64,000 nucleotides of DNA from Allodiplogaster sudhausi (GCA_945643635.1 CALZFC010000252.1:3579501-3643500); one strand, 5' to 3'. Shown: positions 32,234 to 44,825, counted from the first letter of the stretch. The notes: generated by a model from the sequence alone, not told the origin. A program made the numbers and translations.

Positions 32234-35200
32234 GAAGAATATGAGATGAAAAGAGAGGGAAGGATACTTATATAAAGAAAAAGAAGAGAGGGAGAGAGAT
32301 AAACTAAACTGAAATCACCTTTTGGAGGAAAATTAAGGACTCGTGAGAGATATTTTCAGGTTGATTTCTGCAAGTCGCGATCTTCAAACATCTGGAGAGA
32401 AGTGTCGAGGACACAGGTAGAAGATTGACCCTTCAATGCATGCATCTTTGTTAATGGTTCTCAATGATTTATGAGGTGAAAGATATAGGGCTCTTTCTTT
32501 CAAAACATTGTTCTTTCCAGTTTTGCTCGAATTTTCTCTGCCGTAATTATCTAATTTTGGAGCGTAGAATTTGCGAAGAATAATTGGCAGGGACAGTGAA
32601 AGAAAGAGAGCAGAACAAATGAAAGAAAGACAATCACGAGATAGAAGAGAAAAAGAAGGCTTGAGCTCATCTGACAATGAGAGGGGGTAGAGGAAGAGTC
32701 ATTGAAAAGGAGAGAGTCTACTCAGTCGGAACCCACTTGGGAATTTCAAGGCTACCCGGACTCTTGCCACGGGGGAGTGACACAAGGCAACTTGGGAGTG
32801 CCACCCAATCATCATAATAATGGAGACAATGGCAAAAGAGAGAAAGAGTAGAGAGAGAGAGAGGAGAGAGAGGAGAGAGAGAGGAGAGAGAGAGGGACAT
32901 AGAGAAGTGAGTAAATAGGGATGTCTAATTACCCGGTACCCGCAACTTCAATAGCTTCACCCCTTTTCTCCTCCCTCGGATTCCGTTGTTCTTCACTCTT
33001 CCTTAGCTCAAGAGCTACTAACAGAGGACAAGTTGTCTGAGTGAGAAAGGGACAAAAAATGCCTTTGTCCCTAAACTGAGACCTCTTCTCACCTGCCGCA
33101 CGATTAATCTCCCTCGAGGACACGGACAAGCGTCTCTGATATGTCCAGGACATTTTATTGTCCAGGACATATCAGAGACACATGGGAGACATGTCAGGTA
33201 CACATTTTTAAATTTTTTCCAAGTGAACAGCGAATGGAGGCTTCCAAATGTATGGTTTTTATATATTTGTCCTTTATTTTCTTTATATAACATGCTCACG
33301 TTGCATGTTTTGACAATGGAGAGCACAGAACAGTGCACAAAACAGCATCGGATATCTTAGCAATACTTTAAACTTTTGATTTTTCAATACTTCTAACCAG
33401 CATTAGAAAACATATTTTGAATTCTTTTTCAGCAACGCTGATAAAAGTAAACTCCCATAGATATCTCATTCCAATAGTTCATTATGTCAAAACAGAAGAG
33501 TTATGAATAACAAGTTTATCAATCAGAACAAGAGGCAGAGAGAGAAAGACTTTGTCGAGGAGGACGAATCTCATGTCGTCGTCTTATTCCTCCAACTCTT
33601 CCTTCTTCCCCGTTTTCTTCAATTCGGGGGCGGTGGCGGGTGCGGCGGTGGCAGCAGCAAGCAGTAGCGCCTTCGCCTCCCTTCGAGTCCTTGGTAATCA
33701 GTTCGGGCAGCAACTTACCCGCCAGACGAGTCACCACCCAGCTGCAATCTCAACAAGCTCATTACAAGCAGCAACAATAACATATTGAGATGTTGTTGAT
33801 AACACAATAACACAAGCATCGGAACTGAGGATATTCTCCAAGTCAGAAGTGGACGGAGGACCGAAAGTAGGTACGCTAGACGTAGCGCATATCTTCTGGA
33901 AGCACAAAGAATTCTTCTGTTCGCCTGTCAAGTTGGCGATGCTCATCATATGAATAATCAAAAATTATTTGGAAACAAAGCACAGAATTAACGTAAACAA
34001 AGCGACAATAGATACAAAGTAAAAAAAAACTTTTGGAACACTTCTTCTCGTGCCAAAAGTACATAACAGCTACAATACGCATACACAGTACGATTGCGCG
34101 TTCAATGAGACGAAGTTATATTTTCTGTCTCGGAGACACAAAATGACATAAGGCGTGTTTGTTTCGCCTCTCTTCATATTGCGCACTCTCTCGCCCCCTG
34201 AAGATGTCCTGGACATTGTCCCGGACATTCTCGATGTCCTGGACAAAATATTTTTCCAAAAGTGTCTGAGACATTTCAAAGACACACGAGTGTCATATAG
34301 GAGACCCGTGTATTAACATAGGACTTTTCCATAGTGTCCGGGACATTTGTCTGCCACCTCAGAAAATGTCTTGGACATGTCTTAGACATTTGTCCGTGTC
34401 CTCGAGGGAGATTAATCGTGCGGCTGGTCTTTTGATGTCACTAAAGTGCGTGTAATCTGGATGAAAGAAAGAAGAGAGAATTAGACCTTCAAGCAGGAGG
34501 AAGAAACAGACAAATGTGTTCTTTTAAAACAAATGGTGAGTAGTGGGGGAAGAAGAAATGAGGCGCCACGGCAAAAAGCGACCGCAAAGAGTCTCTCTTC
34601 AGTGAAACCAGCTTCATCGCCTCCCTTTCACTATGAACGTTTTAGTGAAGTTTACAAGTTCAAAACTCATGTGCCTATTGTTTGGAACCAGATAGAAGTT
34701 GTTGGAAAAAGGGATCGGAATACATTCCAAGAGGCCATTCATCCTGGATAAGTGTTTTCCTTCCGGATGGTCTTTCGCTCGTCAGGAAATGAAAGAATGA
34801 CAGGCAGAGGGGGCACTGCCAAAACAACGTCTGAACAGAGAAAGGAAGATGTCTAGTTTAGCCTGCGTTGTATAAGAGAGCCCCCCGTTGCAGGTGCTGG
34901 CGAAGGTTACCGGCGGAGCACGTGGAAAGCGTCAGTCTGGCTATTCGGCCGGAGGATACGGAAGCACTCCCGTCAGTCTTCCTTTCTTATCTCACAGCAA
35001 TTCGGGGCGATTACAATTTTACCTTCAATAAAAAAAAATAAAATGTTTAATTATTCCCGTTGTGCCTGTACAGGACCTGGCCGTGCATGACTTCGGCGGC
35101 AGCCAGGGAGGATGCTGCGGCTGCGGAGCATCGCCCCCCGGCCCTGAGGGACCTCCCGGCCTTCCCGGCAACGACGGAGATGACGGCACTCCCGGTCTTC

Positions 35201-35828
35201 CTGGCAGAGACGGACCCGATGGCCCGCCCGCCACTCCCGCGCCTCCCGCTGTACTCTCACTTTCAATTCACTTTCTCTCTTCTTAGAATCGAAGCTCTTG
35301 GACACATGCCTCCGTTGAACAGGACTTCTGCTTCGACTGCCCCGATGGACCTCCCGGACCTTCTGGACAGCCCGGCCAGAAGGGACCACGCGGCAACAAC
35401 GGAGGTCCTGGCCAGCCCGGCAGCCCCGGAAACCGCGGCCAGAACGGCCGACCCGGCCCTCCCGGACCTCCCGGAAACAACGGCCAGCCCGGAAACGCAG
35501 GACAGCGCGGACAGCCTGGCACTACCCACGAGGTCTGCATCAGTTCTGGGCTAGTGGTGCAAGAGAGAACGGTGATTTTGTCTAGGTTCCCGCTCCGGAC
35601 GGTCGACCTGGCTCGCCTGGACCCCAGGGACCTCCCGGCACTCCTGGACAGATCGGCAACCCCGGCCAGCCTGGTCGCGAAGGAGGCCCCGGTCCTCAGG
35701 GAGACGGCGGACAGCCTGGCCGGCCTGGCAGCCCCGGTGGCCCAGGCGAGCACGGCCCCGATGGAGAAAACGGCGGCCCCGGCGGCTGCGACCACTGCCC
35801 GCCGCCACGAACTGCGCCCGGATATTAG
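32000..35828 (+). CDS. Cuticle collagen
   Basis: Exons 32000-32158, 32360-32416, 34894-34971, 35074-35250, 35287-35532 and 35586-35828 all join at phase 0 to give 319 residues, the usual cuticle-collagen size. Residues 10-50 form the nematode cuticle collagen N-terminal domain with a signal-anchor helix. R-G-K-R at residues 82-85 is the expected subtilisin-type processing site. Cysteine pairs flank the Gly-X-Y blocks: C-C-G-C-G before the first, C-F-D-C between the first and second, C-D-H-C after the last. The protein ends [10 protein letters not shown]. It should assemble as trimers in the cuticle. Intron 1 holds a GA tract (32178-32230). Intron 2 is 2.5 kb, far longer than the others, because of an inserted element at 33095-34424. 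Confidence 0.93.
33132..33179. repeat. Perfect 21 base-pair hairpin inside the element
   Basis: GTCTCTGATATGTCCAGGACA (33132-33152), a six base loop, then the exact complement (33159-33179). It lies just inside the left terminal repeat. Confidence 0.9.
33584..33720 (-). pseudogene. Frame-broken coding remnant inside the element
   Basis: On the minus strand one frame reads [19 protein letters not shown]. After a one-base shift a second frame reads [13 protein letters not shown], then ends K-E-E-L-E-E and TAA at 33584. Both look like former coding sequence. I do not recognise the parent gene; the ending resembles small basic proteins. It may be a captured gene fragment. Confidence 0.35.
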
Positions 35829-36407
35829 ACGACCCCTCCACTCTCGCCCTCTGTCTGTACCATACTGGTCTCCCCCCCCCCCCTCTCCTCACTTCACTCC
35901 GAATCCGTCTTTCTCTCTGTTCTCTCCGTCTTTCTCTCACTCTCTCACTGCTCCTCCTTGCGTGCATATCTTCTGTGTCATCGGAGCGCAACCTCTTCTC
36001 GCTGTCATTCTCTTTTTCTCTATGTCTCTCTCTCCAGGGATGCGCTCTCTCAGCCTCTTGCGCCCCTTTTGAAGTTCTCGTTCTGAGAGAGGACATCATA
36101 GTTTCAGCATATTTGAAGTGTCTTCATATCACGCGCATCTCATTTCATTTCAAGGTTGTTATAATCTTTATATTTTTCTTCTTCTTCTTCTTCAAATTAA
36201 ATCTTTGCACTGCCTTTCGAATTGCTCCGGTGAATCCTGGTGATAAATATTTTGCATTGTTGAGAATTTCTCAAGAGCCAAATCGAATAAAAGATGCATT
36301 TTGGTGGCAGACAATGAGCATGTACAAAAATGTATACATGCACAAGTACGCACTTTGAAGTAAACAGTGATAGGGAGCAAGAAGTCCTTAGAGAAATCAG
36401 CCAGAAA
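35829..36407. other. Intergenic, CT-rich then AT-rich
   Basis: 3' flank of the collagen, holding CT-rich low-complexity DNA to about 36020, then AT-rich spacer with an AATAAA-type signal near 36286. No gene. Confidence 0.5.
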
Positions 36408-36917
36408 TCAGAATCCACTGATGCTGTAATTGACTAGTCTGGGATCGACGTAGCCGTTGGCATTCATGTACCACTCGGATCTCAGGTGGCGATATTCATA
36501 TTCCCTCTTCTTCTCCTTCTCGCGTTTCTGATCCACAGACACTTCTGCAGAAGAAAAAATAAATATAAATGAAATAAATATAATTTGTCATTAACTAGAA
36601 GAGGTGGGAGTCGAGTCGATTGAAGTGTTCCTTGAAGAGAGTCGCTGATCGGAAGAGAATGAAGAATCGGATGCAGTGGTCGTTGATTCCTTCCGGCGTC
36701 TTCGACCAATCTCGATCATCCGTGCGATTGCTACCGGAATCTGGAATAAAACAAAATTAAATATATGTGGCAAATACTTTTTATAAACAGTGAAATCTGC
36801 ATCATTGCATAGTTTTAAAAAAAATTTTTAAATAAGAAAGCATTGCATTGGGACCTTGGCGCACGACTTGCATTTTTGCCACGGTCGTCGGTTCTCTCTG
36901 CAATCGGGACAGCGCAT
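36408..36917 (-). CDS. Small zinc-ribbon protein
   Basis: Three exons (36855-36917, 36596-36740, 36408-36544) give 114 residues. The N-terminus carries C-P-D-C and C-K-S-C twelve residues apart, a four-cysteine zinc ribbon (M-R-C-P-D-C-R-E-N, then W-Q-K-C-K-S-C-A-K). A short helix and an R-R-R-R-K stretch that could be a nuclear signal follow, then a Ser/Thr-rich segment and a basic, Tyr-rich C-terminus ending S-I-S-G-F. Phases agree at both introns. A TATA box lies 55-60 bases upstream. I do not recognise the family; nucleic-acid or protein binding is possible but unproven. Confidence 0.65.
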
Positions 36918-36971
36918 TCTTCACCGGAGAACGAGGCGACCACAGCTGAGGGAAGCGTCCTCGGCCCATCC

Positions 36972-36978
36972 ATTTATA
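36972..36978 (-). promoter_or_regulatory. TATA box candidate for the zinc-ribbon gene
   Basis: TATAAAT on the minus strand, about 55 bases before the ATG at 36915-36917, which implies a short leader. Confidence 0.45.
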
Positions 36979-37924
36979 CGGTTCGCCTTTCTCCTTCTCT
37001 CCAAACTGATTATGTTAATCCGTCGTTATTATTCCACTGTCATGAGAGCTCCTCCCGTCAACGTACATTCGCTTGCTCAAATGCTTTTCATACAGTGCGT
37101 TTCATTATTACCGAAAAATAAAGGTTATAAAATTCTTCAAAATGTATTATATTTTGTACCTATATTCGCACGTTTAAATATGCATGAATTACAAATATGC
37201 ATGTATTTATATGCCTCTTCATCTATCTAAATTTTTCATCCTTTACAACATCCCTGACGAGAAGTGCACACCAAGTACAGTTCTCCCCCTTCCTCCCTCA
37301 ATTGCGTTCCTCCTATTCGATAATCTTCTTTCGATGATAGACTTCCGTTTGCAGAGTTTTCAGTTCGATAATGCAATACCTTCTCATGTTTATAGCATTG
37401 AACAGCCATCACGGTCTTCCAATATGCTGTCGATTCATACAGGAACCTGCAGATGCAGCCATGCAGATCGGAAGAGAATGGCCTGCCTTGCAGTTTAGTA
37501 AAACTTTTGCGAGTGAATGATCTCTGCCGCTAAGTATTCTGCTCCCTTTGCAGCATTTGTTCAAATTGGCCCTTGCAAAATATTTTATGCACTGGATGAG
37601 CTGGTAAATACAAAAAAAACAATGTCTCAGTAATTAACAGAGAAAAGATGTCTGTATAACATTGCACGAGTGAGCCGTGTTCATTTTCATTGTCATAATC
37701 AATTGGCTCCAACTGGAATCTGATATTTCGATGAAGGAATGAATATGCATGGATGAAGAACACGATTCATTCATGAATGTGTGATGAAGGATCAATCTAG
37801 CTCTTTGAACTTTGAATAAGATAACATCCAATTTAATTTTACTTGAATCTTTTTTAATGATTTATTAGTTGGGGCAAAGGAGCTTAAATGAGGCATCCAT
37901 AAAACAAAATGGCGGCGAATGAGT
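36979..37924. other. Intergenic, no gene seen
   Basis: AT-rich spacer between two minus-strand genes. Open frames lack splice context or recognisable motifs. Confidence 0.5.
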
Positions 37925-40435
37925 TTAGAATTGCTGGGTTTCTTCGGCTTCTCCTGCCGTCTCTTCTGGTGCAGTCGGGCTTGTCGGATTATCTTCCGTC
38001 TGAAATAAGCTTTTAGAACAGGCTGTTTTGTTGATCAATATTGAAGTATTAAAGAAAAGTGTAAAACAAATCATTTGTCAGTCATATAGCTAACTTAGAA
38101 TCAAATGATTACTGCAAAGAAGTGAAGAACGGACTTGAAATCGCACCTTGGGATAGATTCCTGAGCTCTTGGGGTTGCCAGCCGGAAGTGGCGAATTCTG
38201 CTGGAGGCTCTTCTTTGGCTGGCCGAGCAGCGCCTCCCTCTCTCCTCCATGCACTTCTCTTCCGCACTCCACGCGGCCCTCCAGACGCTCGTAATCCTTC
38301 TTCTTCGACCACACCTAAGCCAGGCTAGGTTTCTTCTCATCCACACTTAAAGTTGAAATCTCAACCTGGAAGAGAATAATGGCGATGAAGGAGATAGCGA
38401 GCAGGATACAGAGAGCGAGAAGGATGAACGAAACCGTCTCCCACGAAGATTTTCCAGTCAGACTAAAAGAAATCATTCATGAAAAGGCGACTTTGTAATA
38501 TGTAAACGTATTTCCGAAAGAAATTGCCATGGTCAATAAGTGTAAATAAGTGCGCACTACATCGTTAGGCTAACGTGTCTATAAGGGACTCCTTGACGAC
38601 GGGAACAACCGTCACGGTTTCGTCTTTCTTAGAGAGAACTTTATCAGTCTTCCCGGAGAAGATCTTGCTCAGACCACGAGAAATTATTTCCTTAATTACA
38701 AAAATTTATTAATCTGAATATGTTATTTCCAAAAGATATCTCAAACAGTCAACATATGTATGTACATATGTATGTATGTATGTCACAGGAAATTAATTGA
38801 ATAAAACCTTTTCAAGTTTATCCTGGAGGTAGTCTTCAACGGCTTCAGCATAATCGGCTGCTGCCTGGAAAAAGAAGGCAAAAAACTCCAGTTTGTGCCT
38901 AACAATAAGAATTAATATAAATACAATATTTAGACGTCATATTCTAGTGATGATTCTAGGAAATAGCGAAAATATAAATTACACTTCACCTGTCCCTTGA
39001 AGGCCTTCTTAATGCTATCCTGAAGGTTAACTTTCTTGGCCTGGTAGTCCTCGTAGAGACTTTGAAGTTCAGCTGACTCGTTTTCCAAGGCTGCTTTCTG
39101 CTGCTTGAACTAAATTACTTCGGCTTAATTCGACTCTTTTTTGTCTCTTTACAACGGATTTTACAAACCAATGAATGATAAGTTAATTTAGAAACTAACT
39201 TCATCAGCGAGCTGGGAATTTTTCTTTTGTTGCTGATCAGCCCGTTCCTTCTTCAATTCGGCTCTCTCCTTGCGACTCTGCTCAATTGTCTTCTGGATCT
39301 CCCGCAGGTAGTTCTCCACTTCTTTCCTCTTTTCCGCCGTTTCATTCTGTAAACAAGTAAATTCTTGCAAATGTATGCATAATATAAGAGAAAGAAAAAT
39401 ACAATTGTGAACTAAAACGGATACCTTTTTCTGCTCGATTGCCTCTTTAACACTTTTCGCAAGCTGTTCGTATGCTTCTTTTGCTTTCGCCTTCGCTTCT
39501 TCTTGTGATTTCTTTTCTTCTTCCTGTAAATGTAGATCAAATCGATTGTAGTAAAAACAAAAGATAGAAACGTGCCACAAATTCTTCTTTGCCGCATGCC
39601 TTGTTTTTCATTAAACTCAATATTTTGCCCCATTATCTTGATTCTTTTCAACGACAGGCAGGCAGGCCGTGTTATTATTGCCTTCTGATTGGCTGGCTGT
39701 TTTCCGTTCTCTAATCATGTGAGCCCATCAAGCGGGTGCTAAATGCCAAAAAGAGAGAAACTATTTCTAGTCAATCACTCACTAAGTATTCGAAATAAAA
39801 GGAATATATTCATCGATTTGAAAACCGACAAGCATTGCCTTGAAGTCGTCAACAAGCTTCTGTCGTTCTTGCTCTAGCATCGCTTGTGCTTTCTCCCGCA
39901 ATTCGTTGAACTTCTTCACCGTCTGTAAAATTAACCAAATAACGTCATAGTTTATGTATTTATACATACATAGATTGCTTACTAAGTCCATGAATATAAA
40001 TATATATATATACATATTTTCATATATTTTGCGATTTTATTCTAATGAATAAAAGTAATGTATTTCTACCTCTGCATATTTCTCCTTGGCAGTCTCAAGT
40101 CCACTCTTGATTGTATCTTTCGCTGCCGCAACCAATTCATCCTTCTTCTCCGAAGCGGCGAGATAATCTTGGTACACAGTCTCCTTCAGATCTTCCTCGA
40201 CTCCTTTGATCTTCTGAATCCACTTTATTTGCTTTATTTGTTGATTTGATTTATTGGTTGATTTGTTTTAAATGTTATCTCCAAGAATAAGCTTTTGAAT
40301 CCGTTATCGCACCTGAAGAATTGCGTCGAGATCCTTTGTGATGCTCGATTGTTCTTCAGGCGTTGAGCTGGGAGCAGCAGAAGTGGAGTGAAGGAAGACG
40401 ATCAGAGTGGACAGTAACAACCAGCCCTGTCTCAT
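37925..40435 (-). CDS. Secretory coiled-coil protein with one C-terminal membrane helix
   Basis: About eleven in-phase exons give roughly 415 residues. Residues 1-22 are a signal peptide (W-L-L-L-S-T-L-I-V-F-L-H). A long stretch with heptad-like Lys/Glu/Gln/Ala composition follows (such as E-E-E-K-K-S-Q-E-E-A-K-A-K-A-K and R-K-E-R-A-E-L-K-K-E), predicted to be coiled coil in the lumen or outside the cell. A single hydrophobic helix (F-I-L-L-A-L-C-I-L-L-A-I-S-F-I-A) precedes a basic stop-transfer V-W-S-K-K-K and a 90-residue cytoplasmic tail ending E-E-T-Q-Q-F. I do not recognise the family. The layout suggests a structural or tethering role, which is inference only. The intron near 39525-39797 is the longest. 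Confidence 0.7.
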
Positions 40436-41474
40436 TTCTAAAAGGATGACAGTTTTAGAAGGCGATTAATGAATTAACAGGAAAATGCTATGAAGAAAGA
40501 ATTTGAAATGTTGTTGCTGGCTCGTTGACAGCAGTCACTCCGAGTAGCATATCTTATGACCTTATCGCTTCTTCTTCCTTTACTTCTCTTCTTCTCTCCT
40601 CTTCTCTACCCTCCTCGTGCCCTGACACTCTCGGACTACAGAGATAAGACAGGGCCACGAAATTGGAAGAAGAAATGACAAATTTCTCAAGTTCGATTTC
40701 CTCCCCTTACACCACCGACCCCGAACAAGGATGATATTGAGCATAGTTGGCCTCAATCACTAATGCACGGCGCCATGTGAAGTAAAAGTAATGTAATGTG
40801 GAAAACACGAGAAAGTGATGAAATGGATGAATATTATCACTCCACCACCGCGCACATCAATGTAAACAGTCGTCTCCTCTCCTTCATTTACCGATTCCCT
40901 GCTTATCTCCCTTCCACTCATTCATTACCTTCCGGGGATAATGAGTCCCTGCCTCGTGTGGCAAAGCATATGATCGGGCCTGTAGTCTGTGCCGTACCTC
41001 AGTATTGAGAAATAGAGACAGTATCTAGGGAAAATGTAAACATCACTGATCACTTCAGTTCATATCAAAAATGACTGAATTTCGAGAAAAAAAAACCTGC
41101 ATAACTACTTAACTTTTCATCATTTTTCTTTTTCTACAATTTTCAGAAGCGATCGGCAGCCGTGCCTGATCTGCCTTCATCCATCGTTTGCTCGGAAGAT
41201 AAGACGATATGTACAGTACCGTGCAAGATTCTATTATATTTTGGTTTTTTGGGAATATCTCAAACAAAAAATCAGAAGCAAAATGAAATTTTTTCAAGAC
41301 TTTTTTAAGGCCTTTTTTGTGCTGATTTTCAAACTATCTGTAAAGATAGATCACCGTTTATCACTCACAAACAAAATTACAAAGAAATCTTGAAATATTC
41401 ATCCTGATCTACAAATTTTGATTTGAATCGAGTTGTGTGATGCTTGCAAAGAGCTTCTTCATCACTGTGTTGAG
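40436..41474. other. Intergenic between divergent starts
   Basis: Upstream of the coiled-coil gene. Contains a CT-rich patch at 40560-40620 and the Tc1-like end at 41214. No gene. Confidence 0.45.
41214..41310. mobile_element. Solitary Tc1-like terminal repeat
   Basis: TA followed by CAGTACCGTGCAAGATTCTA and then TATATTTTGGTTTTT. It resembles, with divergence, the end of the element at 15747 (CAGTAC....AA....ATATTTTGGTTTTTC) and shares the later ATGAAATTTT.TCA. No matching opposite end is seen, so this is probably a decayed remnant. Confidence 0.45.
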
Positions 41475-41563
41475 ATGGCGGACGCAACCAACATTCCCAA
41501 CCAAGAACGACTGCTCTTTCACATCCGGCGCGTCGCTAACCTATCGCAAAACTACCAGGAGAG
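41475..41563 (+). other. Orphan first exon with good start context
   Basis: After a TTGAG acceptor-like site, ATG opens 29 codons (M-A-D-A-T-N-I-P-N-Q-E-R-L-L-F-H, then R-V-A-N-L-S-Q-N-Y-Q-E) ending at a GT donor in phase 2. Balanced composition suggests a real exon. No partner in matching phase was found within 1 kb, so the gene may continue after a long intron or be decayed. Confidence 0.4.
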
Positions 41564-42372
41564 GTGCTTATCATAGAGAACATTTATCTGAATCTAAAAT
41601 TTCTATTCATCACTAACATGTCATGTATTGTTTGCAGAGAACACATAGTATATTACTCCAATCCACTTTACTCACTCAATTCATTTCTTTGTATATGAAT
41701 AATTGTTTGAGCCGTATTACAATTGGCTTGGTAAAAATTGAAGTTTTAAATGCAACTTTATAGATGTGGAAAAAGTTGTAAGTTTTGTTTTAAAATAGGA
41801 TCTATTGAATACCGAGCAACTGTTTAGAAGCGCTGTCAGGTATTCGCTCGATCGATTGTACTCCCTATGCTGAACTTCCCTGCTATACAATGCATTTTTT
41901 TGCAGATGCTGAGGTTTCTCTTGGAGAAGAATTAAGGGAAAGAGTGGCCAAGAAGAGAGCTGGAGTCAGAGGGAGAAAGAAAGAAAGAAAGAAAGAAGTC
42001 TCGGTTGCGCCCTCATAGCCACTCCATTGTTTCATTGCTCATGCAACTACAATTTTTCGGAAGATAACGACCGGTTTGTGCAAGCTCGTACAGCGAAAGA
42101 GCAGGCACTGTCGGGTAATTTCTGATATAATAACAGGAAGTGTTTTAGACTGCCAAAGATCTCGACTTGGATGAACATTCTGAAGCGTATCTCGGTGTAT
42201 GCGTGGGAATGCGATGCGAAGTCCATGCATGCATACATTTGTGACATTCTGTAGCTCTCTCGGTCTGGAAAAGCGATGTTTCACGAATGGCCTGCAGGTG
42301 TATTCTCGCTTTCTTCTGCAGTCTACGCTCGTTGCCATGCGGTAGGGAATATGCATCTTGCTCGTTCCTCAG

Positions 42373-42429
42373 GAAAACGTAAACACTTCTTCGTCGTCTA
42401 ATGATGAACTAGAGTCTGGCAATGTCAAG
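42373..42429 (+). other. Orphan internal exon
   Basis: Between CTCAG and GTGCGC, 19 codons (E-N-V-N-T-S-S-S-S-N-D-E-L-E-S-G-N-V-K), phase 0 at both ends. The phase does not fit the exon at 41475 directly. Confidence 0.35.
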
Positions 42430-43579
42430 GTGCGCTTTCGAGTCCATTCAGATCAAACTCCAGCCAGGGTGCGCTCTCTGCTTCTCTCTTCTCTCACTTT
42501 CCCTATCTCTCTCACTTCCTCATCCTCTCCTCTTTTCTCTCTCCCTATCACAAACAACCGATGTTTCCACCTCTCGTGTACTTGTGACGTCCTCCCCACA
42601 CAAGTTCAAACACGTACTTCAGCTTGTGTTGTGAGAAGAGAGATACGCTCACCATAGAAACTGCGAGTGGTTACGAGAATCTGTTTATCACCATTCATAT
42701 ATAAAACACGAAGAGATGTATCAAAAACCCCGGAATACCCGGATGACAATGTTTGGAACGCAATGCTTATTTTCAATTTCTCATTATATGTACATTTTTT
42801 ACACCTCTGCATACTATTGAACAAATTATTCACCTGAAGCAATGATGAAAAAAATCAAGTCTTCGCGTAAAAGTATGAGAAGTTCCTAATTATTTTTCAC
42901 TATTTCTCATTAAACATCTTTTACGTAAGTAACTCTCGAGTTATTGTCTCTGCTGCTCTTCTGTTCTCTCATTTTTGTGCTCGCACAAGTTGAATGTTTG
43001 TGTACTGCTGCGAAAAATTAAGTGCTCAATAGCGAGAAAGCGATGAAATGATGGAAAAGGAGAAGAGATGGAAAGGGCAGAGAGATAAGAGAGAAGGAGA
43101 GCAACAGATAGATAGACGGGGAGTAGGAAGCGTGAGAGATCGGCGAGAATGCGGCCGTCTCTGCTACACGACGGAACACTGCTAGATTCGGGAGTCTGGG
43201 CCGAAGTCACAAAGCAGAAAACAGAAGAATGAAGTCTAGAAAGAAAGATAGAGGGAGAGAGAGAGAAGGAAGAGAGAAAGGAAATGAACGAGAGAAAGGA
43301 AGAGAAATCGCTATGTTCAGAGTCTTTCCGCGGGACGCAGAAATGTACACAGGAACATGAGCTTCTGACGGTCTCGATGGCCCTCCTCCGCCTTTTCGAG
43401 GGTTAGAGATCTAACGGCGATTTAGGAAGCACTCGTGAGACGTTCTTCTTGCTCCCGTTCGATCCTTCTCTTCTCTCTCTCCCTCCTGCCCATGCTCTCT
43501 CCACCCATTGTGCATTTCTCTTTCCTGCCGCATTTATCCATGCATGCATTGTCTCCTCTTTCCATCTACCCTTTTTGTC

Positions 43580-43655
43580 GCTATCGCTCTCTCTCTCTTT
43601 CTTTGTCGCTATCGCTCTCTCTCTCTTTCTCTGGTGAGTCTCTTTCCTCTTTATT

Positions 43656-43700
<45 letters not shown>

Positions 43701-43702
43701 AC
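43580..43702. repeat. CT microsatellite
   Basis: Long (CT)n tract with two copies of a TTTGTCGCTATCG insert, itself a local duplication. Confidence 0.9.
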
Positions 43703-44773
43703 CCTGCACCATGCGCTCCGCCCTTTGCCCGTTTACAGTCCGTCGTGTTGGAATGCGCCAATGGCTGAAAGGCTTGCTACTGATGCGTTTTCTGAGATTC
43801 TCCTCAAAGATTTCCTGCCGCATTTTCAGCAATTCCTAATGAATAAAGATTCATTGATGCCCTTGTTTACTTGTGAATTTCTTCGTTTGTTGTAAGGGGG
43901 GACAGGGGGTAGCATATTTATGTGCACCATGTGAGTTTCTCTCTCCTTTTTTGTCATTCAGCTGCTTCACTTTCTGCTTTTCTATGACCTTGAAAGAGGC
44001 TTAGAGAAGTGCTGCTGCAGTGGAAAGAAGCTGAGCCAAAGATGCAGAGGGTTGCAGTCTCTGGCCTGAACCAATCAACATAATCTGAGTGATAAGGGGA
44101 AAGTTCGTAGGAGAAGGAAGGAGGGTCCTGTCTGCTCTTCAACAGAGACGAGTTCCAACAACAGTCTCTTTAACACCCTTCGAGCTAGCGGAAGTTTATG
44201 CCAGACAGGGAGAAGGGGTTTATTAACACTTTCAGGTAGCTGACAGCGAGTGGGACCGAACAGGAGTGGGAGAGATTAGAGAGACAAAGAGAGAGAGAAA
44301 AAGAGAGAGAGAGATGGAATTGAATATAGTGAGACGGCGAAGGCAGATGAAGGGCAAAAAATGAGGAATTTAGAGAGTTGGAGAGAACCGACGGGAAGAA
44401 AGAGAAAAGAGTTGATGGGAGTGTTGTCTCGCCACAGAGCACCGCGCGCCTAGTGATGTTTCACTCGTGGCTGGCTTGCTCATCGTTTGTCCGTATCTAG
44501 TCCGTCTCTTCCCCTTTTCTCTTCCTCTTTCTCTTCCTCTCTCTCAATCTCTTTCTCTCTCTCCTTTCTCTCTTCCTCTCCTTCTCTCAACCTCTTTCTC
44601 TTACTTCTCCTAATCGGACTCTCCTGTATCCAATCAATCGCTCTCGTACCATTTCCACTGAATGTTTCACTGTCCATCCTCTTCGTTTTAACTTTAAAAA
44701 TGTAAGCATGCAAAATCGATGGAAGATTGACGTGTTCGGTAGCATGGAAGGAAGTCGCTTTCCCGCTTCTTCC

Positions 44774-44776
<3 letters not shown>

Positions 44777-44825
<49 letters not shown>

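Larger units (their letters stand above)
33095..34424. mobile_element. Terminal-inverted-repeat element in collagen intron 2
   Basis: GCCGCACGATTAATCTCCCT begins the left end at 33095, and its exact complement closes the right end at 34424. The inverted match is about 35 bases and extends into GGACACGGACAA. Subterminal DNA on both sides is full of GTCCAGGACA/GTCCTGGACA motifs. No transposase is seen and the target duplication is unclear. It accounts for more than half of the oversized collagen intron. Confidence 0.7.

Noticed and set aside
34871..34880. TATAAGAGAG motif before collagen exon 3 as an internal promoter
   Set aside because: It resembles the TATAAAAGAGAG at 29943, but it lies 23 bases before a splice acceptor with no start codon context. 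Probably coincidence.
42039..42356. 105-codon minus-strand frame
   Set aside because: No signal, domain or splice partner. Composition is like random AT/GC-balanced DNA.
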